Assembly (NCBI GenBank): GCA_043421945.1
Contig: JBHOGO010000073.1
Span: 1-24,551 of the forward strand
Reading direction: 5' to 3'
DNA: 24,551 nucleotides
Origin: Thaumasiovibrio sp043421945
Lineage (GTDB): Bacteria > Pseudomonadota > Gammaproteobacteria > Enterobacterales > Vibrionaceae
Within the stretch, counting starts at the first letter, position 1, and each line of letters begins with the position of its first letter. Under the pieces are notes generated by a model that was given only the letters and a program-made list of their open reading frames with translations, was not told where the DNA came from and did not search any database. The translations under genes and the position numbers were made by a program. This document shows, piece after piece, positions 1 through 7,808 of the stretch.

Positions 1-944
1 CCAGAGAAGCCATCACTTAACATCACAAACACAGAAAAATCAGGATTGATGGCGATGGCTTAAACCGATCTCAGGTTGATTAGATTTAACTCTGGCGAAT
101 ATAGTGAAGGATTAATGAAGCTTATATTCTCAAATTTATCTGCAATATCATCACTGTGCCATCTAGAACCACCCATGATAATGACGAACCTCTTAAGTCA
201 CTGCTGGTATTTGTTTTAGGCATTTACTCATGGCTCTTTGTTGATCTTAAGTACTACAATCACTTCACCAATACCTTTAGTAGGGCCGACGGTAGCCAAT
301 AAATATACAAACTGGACTGTTGCTATTGAACGACTCGAGGCTGCGTTCCACACTGCGCCCAAAACCTTTTTGCTGTGTTCTGTTGGCTAAACTTCGCTTC
401 ATTCCGAAACCAGATATCAATTTATTCAAGGCTAGCATGGTTTGGATTGTTACAGATCCTTTCCAGTAGTAAGTTTCATTTGAGTAGATGTTTGTTGGCT
501 TGCCAATTTTTTGAAAACGATATGATTGAGAGTATCCATAGCTTATGATCGCCAGAAAGAGGGAGCTTCAGTTAGAACATGTTTTACTTATATTTGTATT
601 AAATTTTTCTTGATGTAATACATTAATATCACGACTTATTTCAGAAAGCATAATTGGGTGCTTGTGTGGTTATTTGTTGTGAATTTTGATGAATTCTGAA
701 CTAATCAGAAATTATCGCCCACAAAATTTGTCAGACTTAAACTGAATAGGTATTGGGTTTAATTCACAGTAGGCAACGATGAGCTAGGCTAGCTATAAAG
801 CTCGTAGTGTAAACATCATAGTAGCTGTCAGTATATGGGTAAGTGGTTTAATTTGTACTGGCTTTAGGATAGGGCTGAGGGGCTTTCGGTGATATAAATA
901 AGAAGCTCTTTAGAGGAGGGGCTATATATAGGTTGGTTACGCTA
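1..944. other. gene-poor flank downstream of tRNA-Ile2
   Basis: I see no convincing gene here. Three short open stretches follow each other on the plus strand in three different frames. Codons 1-63 are open from the window edge to a TAA and end in GLMAMA. A stretch at 108-302 is open but has no ATG. A stretch at 296-466 ends in a double stop TAG TAA. None has a start with a ribosome-binding site, and in all six frames long runs are broken by stops. This could be decayed coding sequence, the tail of a gene lying left of the window, or plain spacer. I found no integrase-like stretch and no second copy of the tRNA 3' end within it. Confidence 0.5.
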
Positions 945-949
945 AAACG

Positions 950-978
950 AAAAAAACCTGATAGGTTTCCCCACCAGG
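950..978 (-). terminator. rho-independent terminator of the tRNA gene
   Basis: Read on the minus strand, a 9-bp stem (CCTGGTGGG / CCTATCAGG, with two or three G-U pairs) closes a GAAA tetraloop and is followed directly by seven T residues. It lies 11 bases beyond the encoded CCA end, so it ends the tRNA-Ile2 transcript. Confidence 0.85.
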
Positions 979-989
979 CTTCTAAAATT

Positions 990-1065
990 TGGTGGCCCCT
1001 CCCAGATTTGAACTGGGGACCAATCGATTATGAGTCGACTGCTCTAACCACTGAGCTAAGGGGCC
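990..1065 (-). tRNA. ileX: tRNA-Ile2 (anticodon CAU, lysidine type)
   Basis: The minus strand folds as a 76-base tRNA. The acceptor stem is GGCCCCT/AGGGGCC, the D-arm carries AGCTCAGTGGTTAGAGC, the anticodon loop is CTCATAA, the T-arm loop is TTCAAAT, and CCA is encoded. The CAT anticodon alone would suggest Met. However, the acceptor stem, D-arm and anticodon arm match E. coli ileX, the minor isoleucine tRNA whose C34 is changed to lysidine by TilS so that it reads AUA codons. Its place beside rpoD agrees with E. coli, where ileX also lies by rpoD. Automatic annotation often mislabels this gene as tRNA-Met. It has its own promoter (1079-1107) and terminator. Confidence 0.93.
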
Positions 1066-1078
1066 TTAATGAGCAGTG

Positions 1079-1107
1079 ATTATAGGGGATAGACATTATC
1101 CTGTCTA
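1079..1107 (-). promoter_or_regulatory. sigma-70 promoter of tRNA-Ile2
   Basis: On the minus strand, TAGACA (1102-1107), a 17-base spacer and a perfect TATAAT (1079-1084) lie 13 bases upstream of the tRNA 5' end. The -35 box and part of the spacer form an inverted repeat, TAGACA-6 bases-TGTCTA. It may be fortuitous or a binding site. Confidence 0.8.
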
Positions 1108-1150
1108 GAGCGTAATTACTTACTTTTGCTTGTATTTTAAGCAGTTACAA

Positions 1151-1177
1151 AAAAAGCGAGCTATAAGCTCGCTTTTT
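1151..1177 (-). terminator. terminator downstream of rpoD
   Basis: A 7-bp stem GCGAGCT/AGCTCGC with an ATA loop is flanked by A5 on one side and T5 on the other, about 20 bases past the rpoD stop codon. The symmetry means it can work in both directions, but the tRNA promoter further left starts afresh. It therefore separates the operon from the tRNA unit. Confidence 0.85.
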
Positions 1178-1195
1178 GTGATCTATACCTGAATC

Positions 1196-3049
1196 TTACT
1201 CGTCTAGGAAGCTGCGTAGTGTTTCTGAGCGGCTAGGGTGACGTAGTTTGCGTAGGGCTTTTGCTTCGATTTGACGAATACGCTCACGCGTTACATCAAA
1301 CTGTTTACCTACTTCTTCAAGGGTATGGTCAGTGTTCATATCGATACCAAAACGCATGCGTAGAACTTTCGCTTCACGTGGCGTTAAGCCAGCTAAAACT
1401 TCATGTGTTGCTCCACGAAGGTTTGTAGCTGTTGCTGAATCCATTGGGAGTTCAAGCGTTGTATCTTCGATGAAATCACCTAGATGCGAATCTTCGTCAT
1501 CACCGATTGGTGTCTCCATAGAGATCGGCTCTTTCGCAATCTTAAGTACTTTACGGATTTTGTCTTCCGGCATTTGCATGCGCTCAGCCAACTCTTCCGG
1601 TAAAGGTTCACGTCCCATCTCCTGAAGCATCTGGCGAGAGATACGGTTCAGTTTATTGATGGTCTCAATCATGTGAACAGGAATACGTATAGTACGAGCC
1701 TGATCAGCAATTGAACGTGTAATTGCTTGACGAATCCACCATGTTGCATAAGTTGAGAACTTATAACCACGACGGTATTCGAACTTGTCTACTGCTTTCA
1801 TCAAACCGATATTACCTTCTTGGATTAGATCCAAGAATTGTAGTCCACGGTTGGTGTATTTCTTCGCAATAGAGATAACAAGACGAAGGTTAGCTTCAAC
1901 CATCTCTTTTTTCGCACGGCGCGCTTTCGCTTCACCAATAGACATACGGCGACTGATGTCTTTAATGCGCTCAACGGACAAGCCCGTCTCAGATTCAATT
2001 GTTTTGAGCTTTAAGACACTGCGACGAAGATCTTCTTCATAGTTCTTAAGGCGATCAGCCCAAGGTTTACCAGAGCTTAACGCTTCGTCAATCCAGCTAT
2101 CGTTTGACTCTTTGCCACTAAAGTAAGACACGAAGTTCTTTTTAGGCATTTTAGAGTTATCAACACAGACACGCATGATCAGACGCTCATTCGTACGAAC
2201 GCGATCCATAGTGTTGCGAAGAGAACTCACAAGGCGGTCAAACTGTTTTGGGATCAAACGAAACTGTTTAAAGATTTCAGACAGCTCTTCAACGGCAACC
2301 AGTGTACGTTGATCGTTACGACCATAGGTATTGATTGCAGTTGCCATGACTTGATAGCTATCACGTAGCTCAGAGAACTTTTCACGTGCTAGCTCAGGAT
2401 CAATGCTGCCATCGTCTTCTTCTTCGTCATCTTCGTCGTCACCTTCTTCTCCATCTTCAAGATCTTTATCTTCATCTTCAAGATCAGCTTCGCTTAGTTC
2501 AGAACCAATGTGAGTAGCCGTTGGAGCGGTTGTCTCTTCATCGTTCGGATCAACAAAGCCTGAGATAATGTCAGTGAGTCGAAGCTCATCAGCTTCTACT
2601 TTATCGAATTGTTCTAGTAGGTGAGCAATAGCTTCAGGATATTCTGCAACAGAACATTGAACCTGATTAATGCCATCTTCGATACGCTTAGCGATATCGA
2701 TTTCGCCTTCACGAGTTAGTAGCTCAACGGTACCCATTTCACGCATATACATACGTACTGGATCAGTTGTGCGACCAATTTCGCTTTCAACACTTGATAA
2801 CGCCTGTGCAGCAGCTTCGACTGCATCTTCGTCGGCGGCGTCTTCTGACATCATCATGTCATCGGCATCAGGGGCGCTTTCAACCACCTTGATACCCATG
2901 TCGTTGATCATTTGAATGATGTCTTCTACCTGATCAGAATCAATAATATCTTCTGGTAGGTGATCATTTACTTCGGCATAGGTCAGATAGCCTTGCTCTT
3001 TGCCCTTTGCGACAAGTAGCTTAAGCTGAGACTGCGGATTTTGCTCCAT
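1196..3049 (-). CDS. rpoD: RNA polymerase primary sigma factor RpoD (sigma-70)
   Basis: This is the housekeeping sigma factor, 617 residues (E. coli 613), that directs core RNA polymerase to -10/-35 promoters. Visible parts are region 1.1 (about 1-80), region 1.2 with DPVRMYMREMG (96-106), a very acidic run in the non-conserved region (about 189-213), and region 2 with KKYTNRGLQFLDLIQEGNIG (397-415) and the -10-reading YATWWIRQAITRSI (434-447). Region 3 follows, then region 4.2 with VTRERIRQIEAKALRKLRHP (587-605). The open frame extends 23 codons further upstream, but the family begins MEQNPQSQLK, so the ATG at 3049 is the start. It is the last gene of the rpsU-yqeY-dnaG-rpoD unit, 93 bases after dnaG. 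In E. coli that gap holds an mRNA processing site; I cannot confirm one here. Confidence 0.98.
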   Translation of the reverse strand: MEQNPQSQLKLLVAKGKEQGYLTYAEVNDHLPEDIIDSDQVEDIIQMINDMGIKVVESAPDADDMMMSEDAADEDAVEAAAQALSSVESEIGRTTDPVRMYMREMGTVELLTREGEIDIAKRIEDGINQVQCSVAEYPEAIAHLLEQFDKVEADELRLTDIISGFVDPNDEETTAPTATHIGSELSEADLEDEDKDLEDGEEGDDEDDEEEDDGSIDPELAREKFSELRDSYQVMATAINTYGRNDQRTLVAVEELSEIFKQFRLIPKQFDRLVSSLRNTMDRVRTNERLIMRVCVDNSKMPKKNFVSYFSGKESNDSWIDEALSSGKPWADRLKNYEEDLRRSVLKLKTIESETGLSVERIKDISRRMSIGEAKARRAKKEMVEANLRLVISIAKKYTNRGLQFLDLIQEGNIGLMKAVDKFEYRRGYKFSTYATWWIRQAITRSIADQARTIRIPVHMIETINKLNRISRQMLQEMGREPLPEELAERMQMPEDKIRKVLKIAKEPISMETPIGDDEDSHLGDFIEDTTLELPMDSATATNLRGATHEVLAGLTPREAKVLRMRFGIDMNTDHTLEEVGKQFDVTRERIRQIEAKALRKLRHPSRSETLRSFLDE

Positions 3050-3142
3050 AGACGATATCCAACTTGGGTCTGTGTGAAGAATGTAGTATGCGGAAACGCA
3101 AACCGCCAAATATAACAAATTTCGAGATTGCTGGCTACTTTA

Positions 3143-4876
3143 TCAACGAGACGAGATGAGCAATGCAAGCTCTTGTTTTTCTGCGTCCGAAAGTCCCATA
3201 GTACGGGATTTATCCAGCAATGTTGCTATTTGTTGTTCAACACACTGGTCAAAAACTTTTCCCAGTGCATCGTTAAATACTGTTTCGATTATTTCATCGT
3301 GAATCGCGAGATCCCAACTGGCTAATCGTGACAACATGGCTTCATGTTTTGTATCACGCCAATGCTCTAACAATTGACCTGTTGTGATATTGGGGTTCCC
3401 TTGGCATTTATCAACCAGTAAAACCAATAAATTTATACCGGGCACATTTAGGGTTTCTAAACCTGCGACTTGTGGCATGTTTTCTACCAGAGAAGGGTTT
3501 TGTAGCAGCAAGGTGATGACTTCCCGCATAGGTGTTCGCTTCATCTCTGGCTGTGGTGGCTTCTTCGCTACCTCTTGCCCATGTTTAGAGAGTAGCTGTG
3601 AAAGCTGTGCTTCGTCAGGTAGACCGAGCTTTTTTCCCAACATTTCTCGCAAATATAGTCGAAGAGTGCCACCAGGTACCTTGTCGATAAGTGGAACTGC
3701 TAGCGTACTCAGCTTAGCTTGTCCTTCTCGACTACTTGTATCGACTTGACGCATTAGTGTGTCGAACATAAATGTCGACAGTGTCGTTGCGCCAGCTACT
3801 TGCGCTTCAAAGGCTTCTTTACCGAGCTCACGAATAAATGTGTCAGGGTCTTCACCATCAGGCAAAAACATGAATTTTAATTGTCGACCATCGTTTAGGT
3901 AAGGCAGAGCCTGCTCCATGGCACGCCATGCGGCTTCTCTTCCGGCACGGTCCCCATCATAACAACAGACGACTGTGCTTGTTTGGCGAAATAAGGTTTG
4001 CATATGATCGCCGGTTGTCGCTGTACCCAGTGCAGCAACGGCATAGTCAACACCAAACTGTGCGAGAGCTACCACATCCATGTAGCCTTCAGCGACAAGT
4101 ATCTGTGGCGGCTCGCGGTGTGCCTGCATAACTTCATATAAGCCATAAAGCTCACGCCCCTTATGAAACAACGGTGTTTCAGGCGAATTCAGATACTTTG
4201 GTGTGCCGTCGCCGAGGACTCGCCCTCCAAAGGCGATAACACGACCACGCCGATCTCTGATCGGGAACATAACTCGACCGCGAAATCTATCGTATCGACG
4301 ACCATTCTCTGACTCTATTAACATGCCAGAGGAGACTAAGCCCTGCTGGCTTTCACTATCACGGCCAAAGCGTTGCTTCACTTGATCCCATTGGTCATCA
4401 ACATACCCAATGCCAAATGCTTTGACTATCTCACCACTTAAACCTCGACCTTTGAGGTACTCGATAGCTTGAGGGTGTTGACGTAGCTGCCCTTGGTAGA
4501 ATTGCGCTATTTGTCCCATGGTCTCGTAAAGACTACGTTTAACCTCTTTACGTGGGCCACTGTTATTACCATTTTGCTCTCTAGGTACTTCAATACCTAA
4601 TGAACTAGCGAGCTCTTCAATGGCGTCTGGAAACTCTAAGCGATCAAACTCCATGATGAAGTCGATGGCATTACCATGCGCTCCGCAGCCAAAGCAATGG
4701 TAAAACTGCTTTTCTTGGCTGACGGAAAAAGAGGGGGTCTTTTCATTGTGAAATGGGCAACAAGCGGTATAGCTTTTACCTGCTTTCTTGAGTTTCACCC
4801 GCGCATCAATAAGCTCCACAACGTCAAGGCGTGCTAAGAGGTCATCGATAAAGGAGCGGGGAATCAATCCAGCCAT
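3143..4876 (-). CDS. dnaG: DNA primase DnaG
   Basis: DnaG makes the RNA primers for Okazaki fragments and is recruited to the fork by DnaB helicase. It has 577 residues (E. coli 581). The N-terminal zinc ribbon has ligands C40, H43, C61 and C64. The RNA polymerase core has a basic stretch RYDRFRGRVMFPIRDRRGR (194-212), and the TOPRIM centre has EGYMD (E263, D267) and YDGDRAG (D307, D309). The C-terminal helicase-binding domain (about 445-577) is much less conserved, as usual. The start ATG follows AAGGTAG by about 12 bases. A weak -35/-10 pair (TTGTAT, 17 bases, CATACT; 4942-4970) upstream could be an internal promoter, with low confidence. Confidence 0.97.
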   Translation of the reverse strand: MAGLIPRSFIDDLLARLDVVELIDARVKLKKAGKSYTACCPFHNEKTPSFSVSQEKQFYHCFGCGAHGNAIDFIMEFDRLEFPDAIEELASSLGIEVPREQNGNNSGPRKEVKRSLYETMGQIAQFYQGQLRQHPQAIEYLKGRGLSGEIVKAFGIGYVDDQWDQVKQRFGRDSESQQGLVSSGMLIESENGRRYDRFRGRVMFPIRDRRGRVIAFGGRVLGDGTPKYLNSPETPLFHKGRELYGLYEVMQAHREPPQILVAEGYMDVVALAQFGVDYAVAALGTATTGDHMQTLFRQTSTVVCCYDGDRAGREAAWRAMEQALPYLNDGRQLKFMFLPDGEDPDTFIRELGKEAFEAQVAGATTLSTFMFDTLMRQVDTSSREGQAKLSTLAVPLIDKVPGGTLRLYLREMLGKKLGLPDEAQLSQLLSKHGQEVAKKPPQPEMKRTPMREVITLLLQNPSLVENMPQVAGLETLNVPGINLLVLLVDKCQGNPNITTGQLLEHWRDTKHEAMLSRLASWDLAIHDEIIETVFNDALGKVFDQCVEQQIATLLDKSRTMGLSDAEKQELALLISSR

Positions 4877-4969
4877 AAACGTATTTCTACCTTGGGTGGG
4901 GTCAAACAGAATACGTTAAGGCTTTGAAGGTAAAGCACTAAAGTATGATGTATGAGATTAATAGATACA

Positions 4970-5011
4970 AACAAGCCGCGTTATCCAAATGAATGGATGA
5001 CACGGCTTGTT
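4970..5011 (-). terminator. hairpin between yqeY and dnaG, possible attenuator
   Basis: The arms AACAAGCCG/CGGCTTGTT (9 bp) enclose an inner stem ATCCA/TGGAT. It begins 18 bases after the yqeY stop. On the minus strand the stem is not followed by a run of T, so it is not a strong intrinsic terminator. In E. coli a partial terminator lies between rpsU and dnaG and lowers primase output relative to S21; this hairpin sits in the equivalent place. It could instead be an RNase processing or stability element. Confidence 0.45.
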
Positions 5012-5029
5012 GTAAGAGTGATAAAGGGA

Positions 5030-5473
5030 TTAACCGAGCTTCGCTTTCACTAGCTGGCTAACTTTCCCCATATCGGCACGACCCTGAACTTGCGGCTTAA
5101 GCACGCCCATGAGTTTGCCCATATCCTGCATGCTGGCAGCGCCAGTAGCAGCAATTGCTTCATCCAATAGAGCGGCGACTTCGTCGTCGGTCAAAGGTTG
5201 AGGCATGAACTCATCTAAGACAGAAATTTCTGCGAGTTCGACATCTGCTAGGTCTTGACGACCTGCTTCCGTATATTGAGCAACTGAATCACGACGTTGC
5301 TTAACCATTTTGGTTAGAATCGCAATCAAGTTTTCATCGGTCAGTGGCATTTGTTCATCCACTTCACGTTGTTTAATTGCAGCCATTACCAAACGGATGG
5401 TACCAAGACGAGGTTTATCCTTCGCCTTCATTGCCGCTTTTTGTTCGTCTCTTAGACGTTCGATCAGAGTCAT
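5030..5473 (-). CDS. yqeY: YqeY/GatB-tail domain protein
   Basis: A 147-residue protein made almost wholly of the YqeY domain, which is related to the tRNA-binding tail of the amidotransferase subunit GatB. Family features are the N-terminal IERLRDEQKAAMKAKDKPRL, a central VAQYTEAGRQDLA, LDEFMPQPL, and the C-terminal MGKLMGVLKPQVQGRADMGK. Its exact role is not established; a link to tRNA or amidotransferase function is inferred only from the domain. It sits between rpsU (26-base gap) and dnaG and so is probably co-transcribed with them. The ribosome-binding site AAGGAAC precedes the ATG well. Confidence 0.93.
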   Translation of the reverse strand: MTLIERLRDEQKAAMKAKDKPRLGTIRLVMAAIKQREVDEQMPLTDENLIAILTKMVKQRRDSVAQYTEAGRQDLADVELAEISVLDEFMPQPLTDDEVAALLDEAIAATGAASMQDMGKLMGVLKPQVQGRADMGKVSQLVKAKLG

Positions 5474-5499
5474 GTCAGGTTCCTTCTGCTAATCAGGGA

Positions 5500-5715
5500 T
5501 TAGTACAGACGAACGCGACGCGCGTTTTCGCGAGCCAATTTTTTCAGGTGACGCTTAACCGCTGCTGCTTTAGCACGCTTACGTACAGTAGTTGGCTTTT
5601 CATAGTGCTCGCGACGGCGAACTTCTGAAAGGATACCTGCTTTTTCGCAAGAGCGCTTAAAACGACGTAGTGCTACGTCAAACGGTTCGTTTTCACGTAC
5701 TTTGATTACTGGCAT
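5500..5715 (-). CDS. rpsU: 30S ribosomal protein S21
   Basis: S21 is a small (71 residues), very basic protein of the 30S platform needed for mRNA binding at initiation. The sequence begins MPVIKVRENEPFDVALRRFKR and ends with the basic tail ENARRVRLY, full length and essentially the enterobacterial protein. GAGGTGAG precedes the ATG. It is the first gene of the operon, so the S21 promoter at 5788-5817 also serves yqeY, dnaG and rpoD. Confidence 0.98.
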   Translation of the reverse strand: MPVIKVRENEPFDVALRRFKRSCEKAGILSEVRRREHYEKPTTVRKRAKAAAVKRHLKKLARENARRVRLY

Positions 5716-5787
5716 GTAATACTCACCTCAGAGTGTGTTCGGTTATGCTGACGGCTAAATGTGCCAGCTGTTTAAAAATGGTGCGAA

Positions 5788-5817
5788 ATTTTAATCCGAT
5801 CAGGGGGGCTTTGTAAA
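5788..5817 (-). promoter_or_regulatory. sigma-70 promoter of the rpsU-yqeY-dnaG-rpoD operon
   Basis: On the minus strand, TTTACA (5812-5817), an 18-base spacer and TAAAAT (5788-5793) lie about 70 bases upstream of the rpsU start. This implies a leader of about 65 bases. I looked for a LexA-type CTGT-N8-ACAG box, because the E. coli operon is reported to carry one, and found none close by. Confidence 0.72.
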
Positions 5818-5898
5818 GCAAATTGCGTCGATGAACTGGTTAATTTCTGTCTGCGAGGGTAACATGTGCCCAAATCGCGCGGGGTATCAGAGGTAAGT

Positions 5899-6927
5899 AT
5901 GCGAATTCTAGGCATTGAAACGTCTTGTGATGAGACGGGTATCGCCATTTATGATGATAAAAAAGGCTTATTGGCACATCAACTTTACAGTCAAGTGAAG
6001 CTACACGCTGATTATGGTGGCGTTGTTCCTGAGCTAGCATCACGTGATCATGTAAAAAAAACGATTCCTTTAATTAAAGAAGCGCTAAAAGAAGCAGGAA
6101 TGACCAAAGAGGATATCGATGGTATCGCGTACACTGCCGGACCCGGTTTAGTTGGCGCGCTTTTAGTGGGTGCGACGATTGGTCGTAGCATTGCCTACGC
6201 TTGGGATGTTCCAGCCGTTCCTGTTCATCACATGGAAGGCCACTTATTAGCGCCGATGTTAGAAGACAATGTGCCTGAATTTCCATTTGTCGCACTGTTA
6301 GTTTCTGGCGGTCACACATTGCTTGTTGAAGTAAAGTCTATTGGCGATTACGCCATTTTAGGCGAGTCTGTCGATGACGCAGCTGGAGAGGCGTTTGATA
6401 AAACGGCTAAATTGATGGGGTTGGATTATCCAGGAGGCCCTCGTCTAGCGAAGCTCGCTGAAAATGGCGTTGATGGTCGCTTCAAGTTTCCACGGCCAAT
6501 GACAGATAGACCGGGACTCGATTTTAGTTTTTCTGGCTTAAAAACATTCGCTGCAAATACGATTCGTAGTAATGAAGACGACGAGCAGACTCGTGCTGAT
6601 ATTGCCTTTGCATTTCAACAAGCTGTCGTGGACACCTTGGCAATCAAATGTAAACGTGCGTTAAAGCAAACAGGACATAAGCGCCTTGTGATTGCTGGCG
6701 GGGTAAGTGCAAATACATACCTTCGTGAGCAGCTGGCAGCGATGATGGCCAAACTGCACGGTGAAGTCTTTTATCCACGCAATGAATTTTGTACCGATAA
6801 CGGAGCAATGATTGCTTATGCGGGGATGCAGCGTTTGAAAAATGGTGAGTCAATTGATCTTGGAGTGAAGGCTTATCCACGCTGGCCACTCGATCAACTG
6901 GATCCCGTCGTGAAAAAAAATGATTAA
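5899..6927 (+). CDS. tsaD: tRNA N6-threonylcarbamoyladenosine transferase TsaD
   Basis: TsaD, with TsaB and TsaE, transfers the threonylcarbamoyl group from TsaC-made TC-AMP to A37 of ANN-decoding tRNAs. This 342-residue protein (E. coli 337) starts MRILGIETSCDETG, which is the ATP-binding ASKHA fold. The metal-binding pair H111/H115 is in VHHMEGH, the Gly-rich LLVSGGHT is at 134-140, and VIAGGVSANTYLR (264-276) and D300 complete the site. The open frame runs 11 codons further upstream, but the family N-terminus and AGAGG at 5889-5893 mark the ATG at 5899. It is divergent from rpsU across 183 bases. It needs tRNAs such as the tRNA-Ile2 in this window as substrates. Confidence 0.97.
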   Translation: MRILGIETSCDETGIAIYDDKKGLLAHQLYSQVKLHADYGGVVPELASRDHVKKTIPLIKEALKEAGMTKEDIDGIAYTAGPGLVGALLVGATIGRSIAYAWDVPAVPVHHMEGHLLAPMLEDNVPEFPFVALLVSGGHTLLVEVKSIGDYAILGESVDDAAGEAFDKTAKLMGLDYPGGPRLAKLAENGVDGRFKFPRPMTDRPGLDFSFSGLKTFAANTIRSNEDDEQTRADIAFAFQQAVVDTLAIKCKRALKQTGHKRLVIAGGVSANTYLREQLAAMMAKLHGEVFYPRNEFCTDNGAMIAYAGMQRLKNGESIDLGVKAYPRWPLDQLDPVVKKND

Positions 6928-6947
6928 ATTATTGATTTAGATATGAG

Positions 6948-6974
6948 AAACGCAGCTATCAAGCTGCGTTTTTT
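6948..6974 (+). terminator. terminator of tsaD
   Basis: The stem AAACGCAGCT/AGCTGCGTTT (10 bp) with an ATCA loop continues into a run of T, 20 bases after the tsaD stop. It lies between tsaD and the convergent plsY and may serve both. Confidence 0.9.
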
Positions 6975-7021
6975 GTTTTAATAAACAGTAGGCTAATATG
7001 ACGTATCTACGCTGCTGTCTA

Positions 7022-7648
7022 TCAGCTTAATGGCTCTTTATGTTCAGCACGCTTTTTCGATAGCTTATGCCAAATTTTACTCTCTTCGCCCTTAATCAAC
7101 CGAGCAATGTTGTCGCTGTGTCGCCACAAAATAAGGCAAGAAAGCATCGATACTGCCATGGTGTATTCAGGTTTGAACCACCATGTAAAAAGCGGTGCGA
7201 CGAGTGCTGCAATAACTGAACCTAAAGATGAATAACCGCTGGCGGCAACAACCACTAGCCAAGTTACGATTAACAAACCGGCTAAGCTAGCACCAATTGG
7301 CGCTAAGGCCCCTAATGCCGTAGCTACACCCTTGCCGCCTTTAAAGTGGAAGAATATTGGGTAGATATGACCTAGGCATGCAGCAATACCAATAAAACCG
7401 AGATGGAGGGGGTTTAGACCTATAAAGTAGGCTCCCCAGACGGGTAGCATGCCTTTTAATACATCGCAAATAAGCACAAAAATAGCTGCACTTTTTCCAC
7501 CCATTCGAAGGACATTCGTTGCCCCTGGGTTACCTGAGCCTGATTCACGCGGGTCCGGAAACCCATACAACCGACAAATTAATACCGCACTGGACACAGA
7601 GCCCAATAAATATGCTGCGATAATAATCATTAACACCGATGCCGTCAT
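7022..7648 (-). CDS. plsY: acyl-phosphate:glycerol-3-phosphate acyltransferase PlsY
   Basis: An inner-membrane enzyme that moves the acyl chain from acyl-phosphate (made by PlsX) to sn-glycerol-3-phosphate, the first step of phosphatidic acid synthesis. Of 208 residues, most lie in about five hydrophobic segments. The three family motifs are visible: SGSGNPGATNVLR (36-48), GHIYPIFFHFKGGKGVATALG region (93-113), and a later SGYSSLGS loop. The open frame starts at a GTG (7666), with ATGs at 7660 and 7648. I choose 7648 because the family N-terminus is short (E. coli MSAIAPGMILIAYL) and GGAAGG lies just upstream. It diverges from folB. Confidence 0.95.
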   Translation of the reverse strand: MTASVLMIIIAAYLLGSVSSAVLICRLYGFPDPRESGSGNPGATNVLRMGGKSAAIFVLICDVLKGMLPVWGAYFIGLNPLHLGFIGIAACLGHIYPIFFHFKGGKGVATALGALAPIGASLAGLLIVTWLVVVAASGYSSLGSVIAALVAPLFTWWFKPEYTMAVSMLSCLILWRHSDNIARLIKGEESKIWHKLSKKRAEHKEPLS

Positions 7649-7808
7649 GCTGCCTTCCATATGCACACCGTTACAAAGTTGAAAAGAACAACCTGTGCGG
7701 CGCTTGAGTGACCTGTGATATAGTTCGTCGTCTTTATCACCCGATAATACGCGCTTTTAAGCGTATTGGGTATCCGACCTGTAGATTATTTTGGCTGGGT
7801 TATATCAG

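Noticed and set aside
115..219. Short open frame starting MKLIFSNLSA, 34 codons, with AAGGA three bases ahead
   Set aside because: The spacing is too short for a good ribosome-binding site and the composition is not protein-like over the second half; kept only as part of the flank description.
689..745. Short open frame MNSELIRNYRPQ..., 18 codons
   Set aside because: No ribosome-binding site, no similarity recognised, and too short to support in an AT-rich gene desert.
990..1065. tRNA called as tRNA-Met from its CAU anticodon
   Set aside because: The acceptor stem, D-arm and anticodon arm match the lysidine-type tRNA-Ile2 (ileX) and the rpoD neighbourhood agrees.
2400..2490. Repeat-like cttcatcttc tract as a DNA repeat
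   Set aside because: It is the codon pattern of the acidic Asp/Glu run in RpoD's non-conserved region, not an independent repeat.
1196..3118. RpoD starting at 3118 with 23 extra residues
   Set aside because: The added residues do not belong to the family, which begins MEQNPQ; ATG 3049 fits.
5716..5898. LexA box controlling the rpsU operon
   Set aside because: No CTGT-N8-ACAG arrangement is present in the tsaD-rpsU gap.
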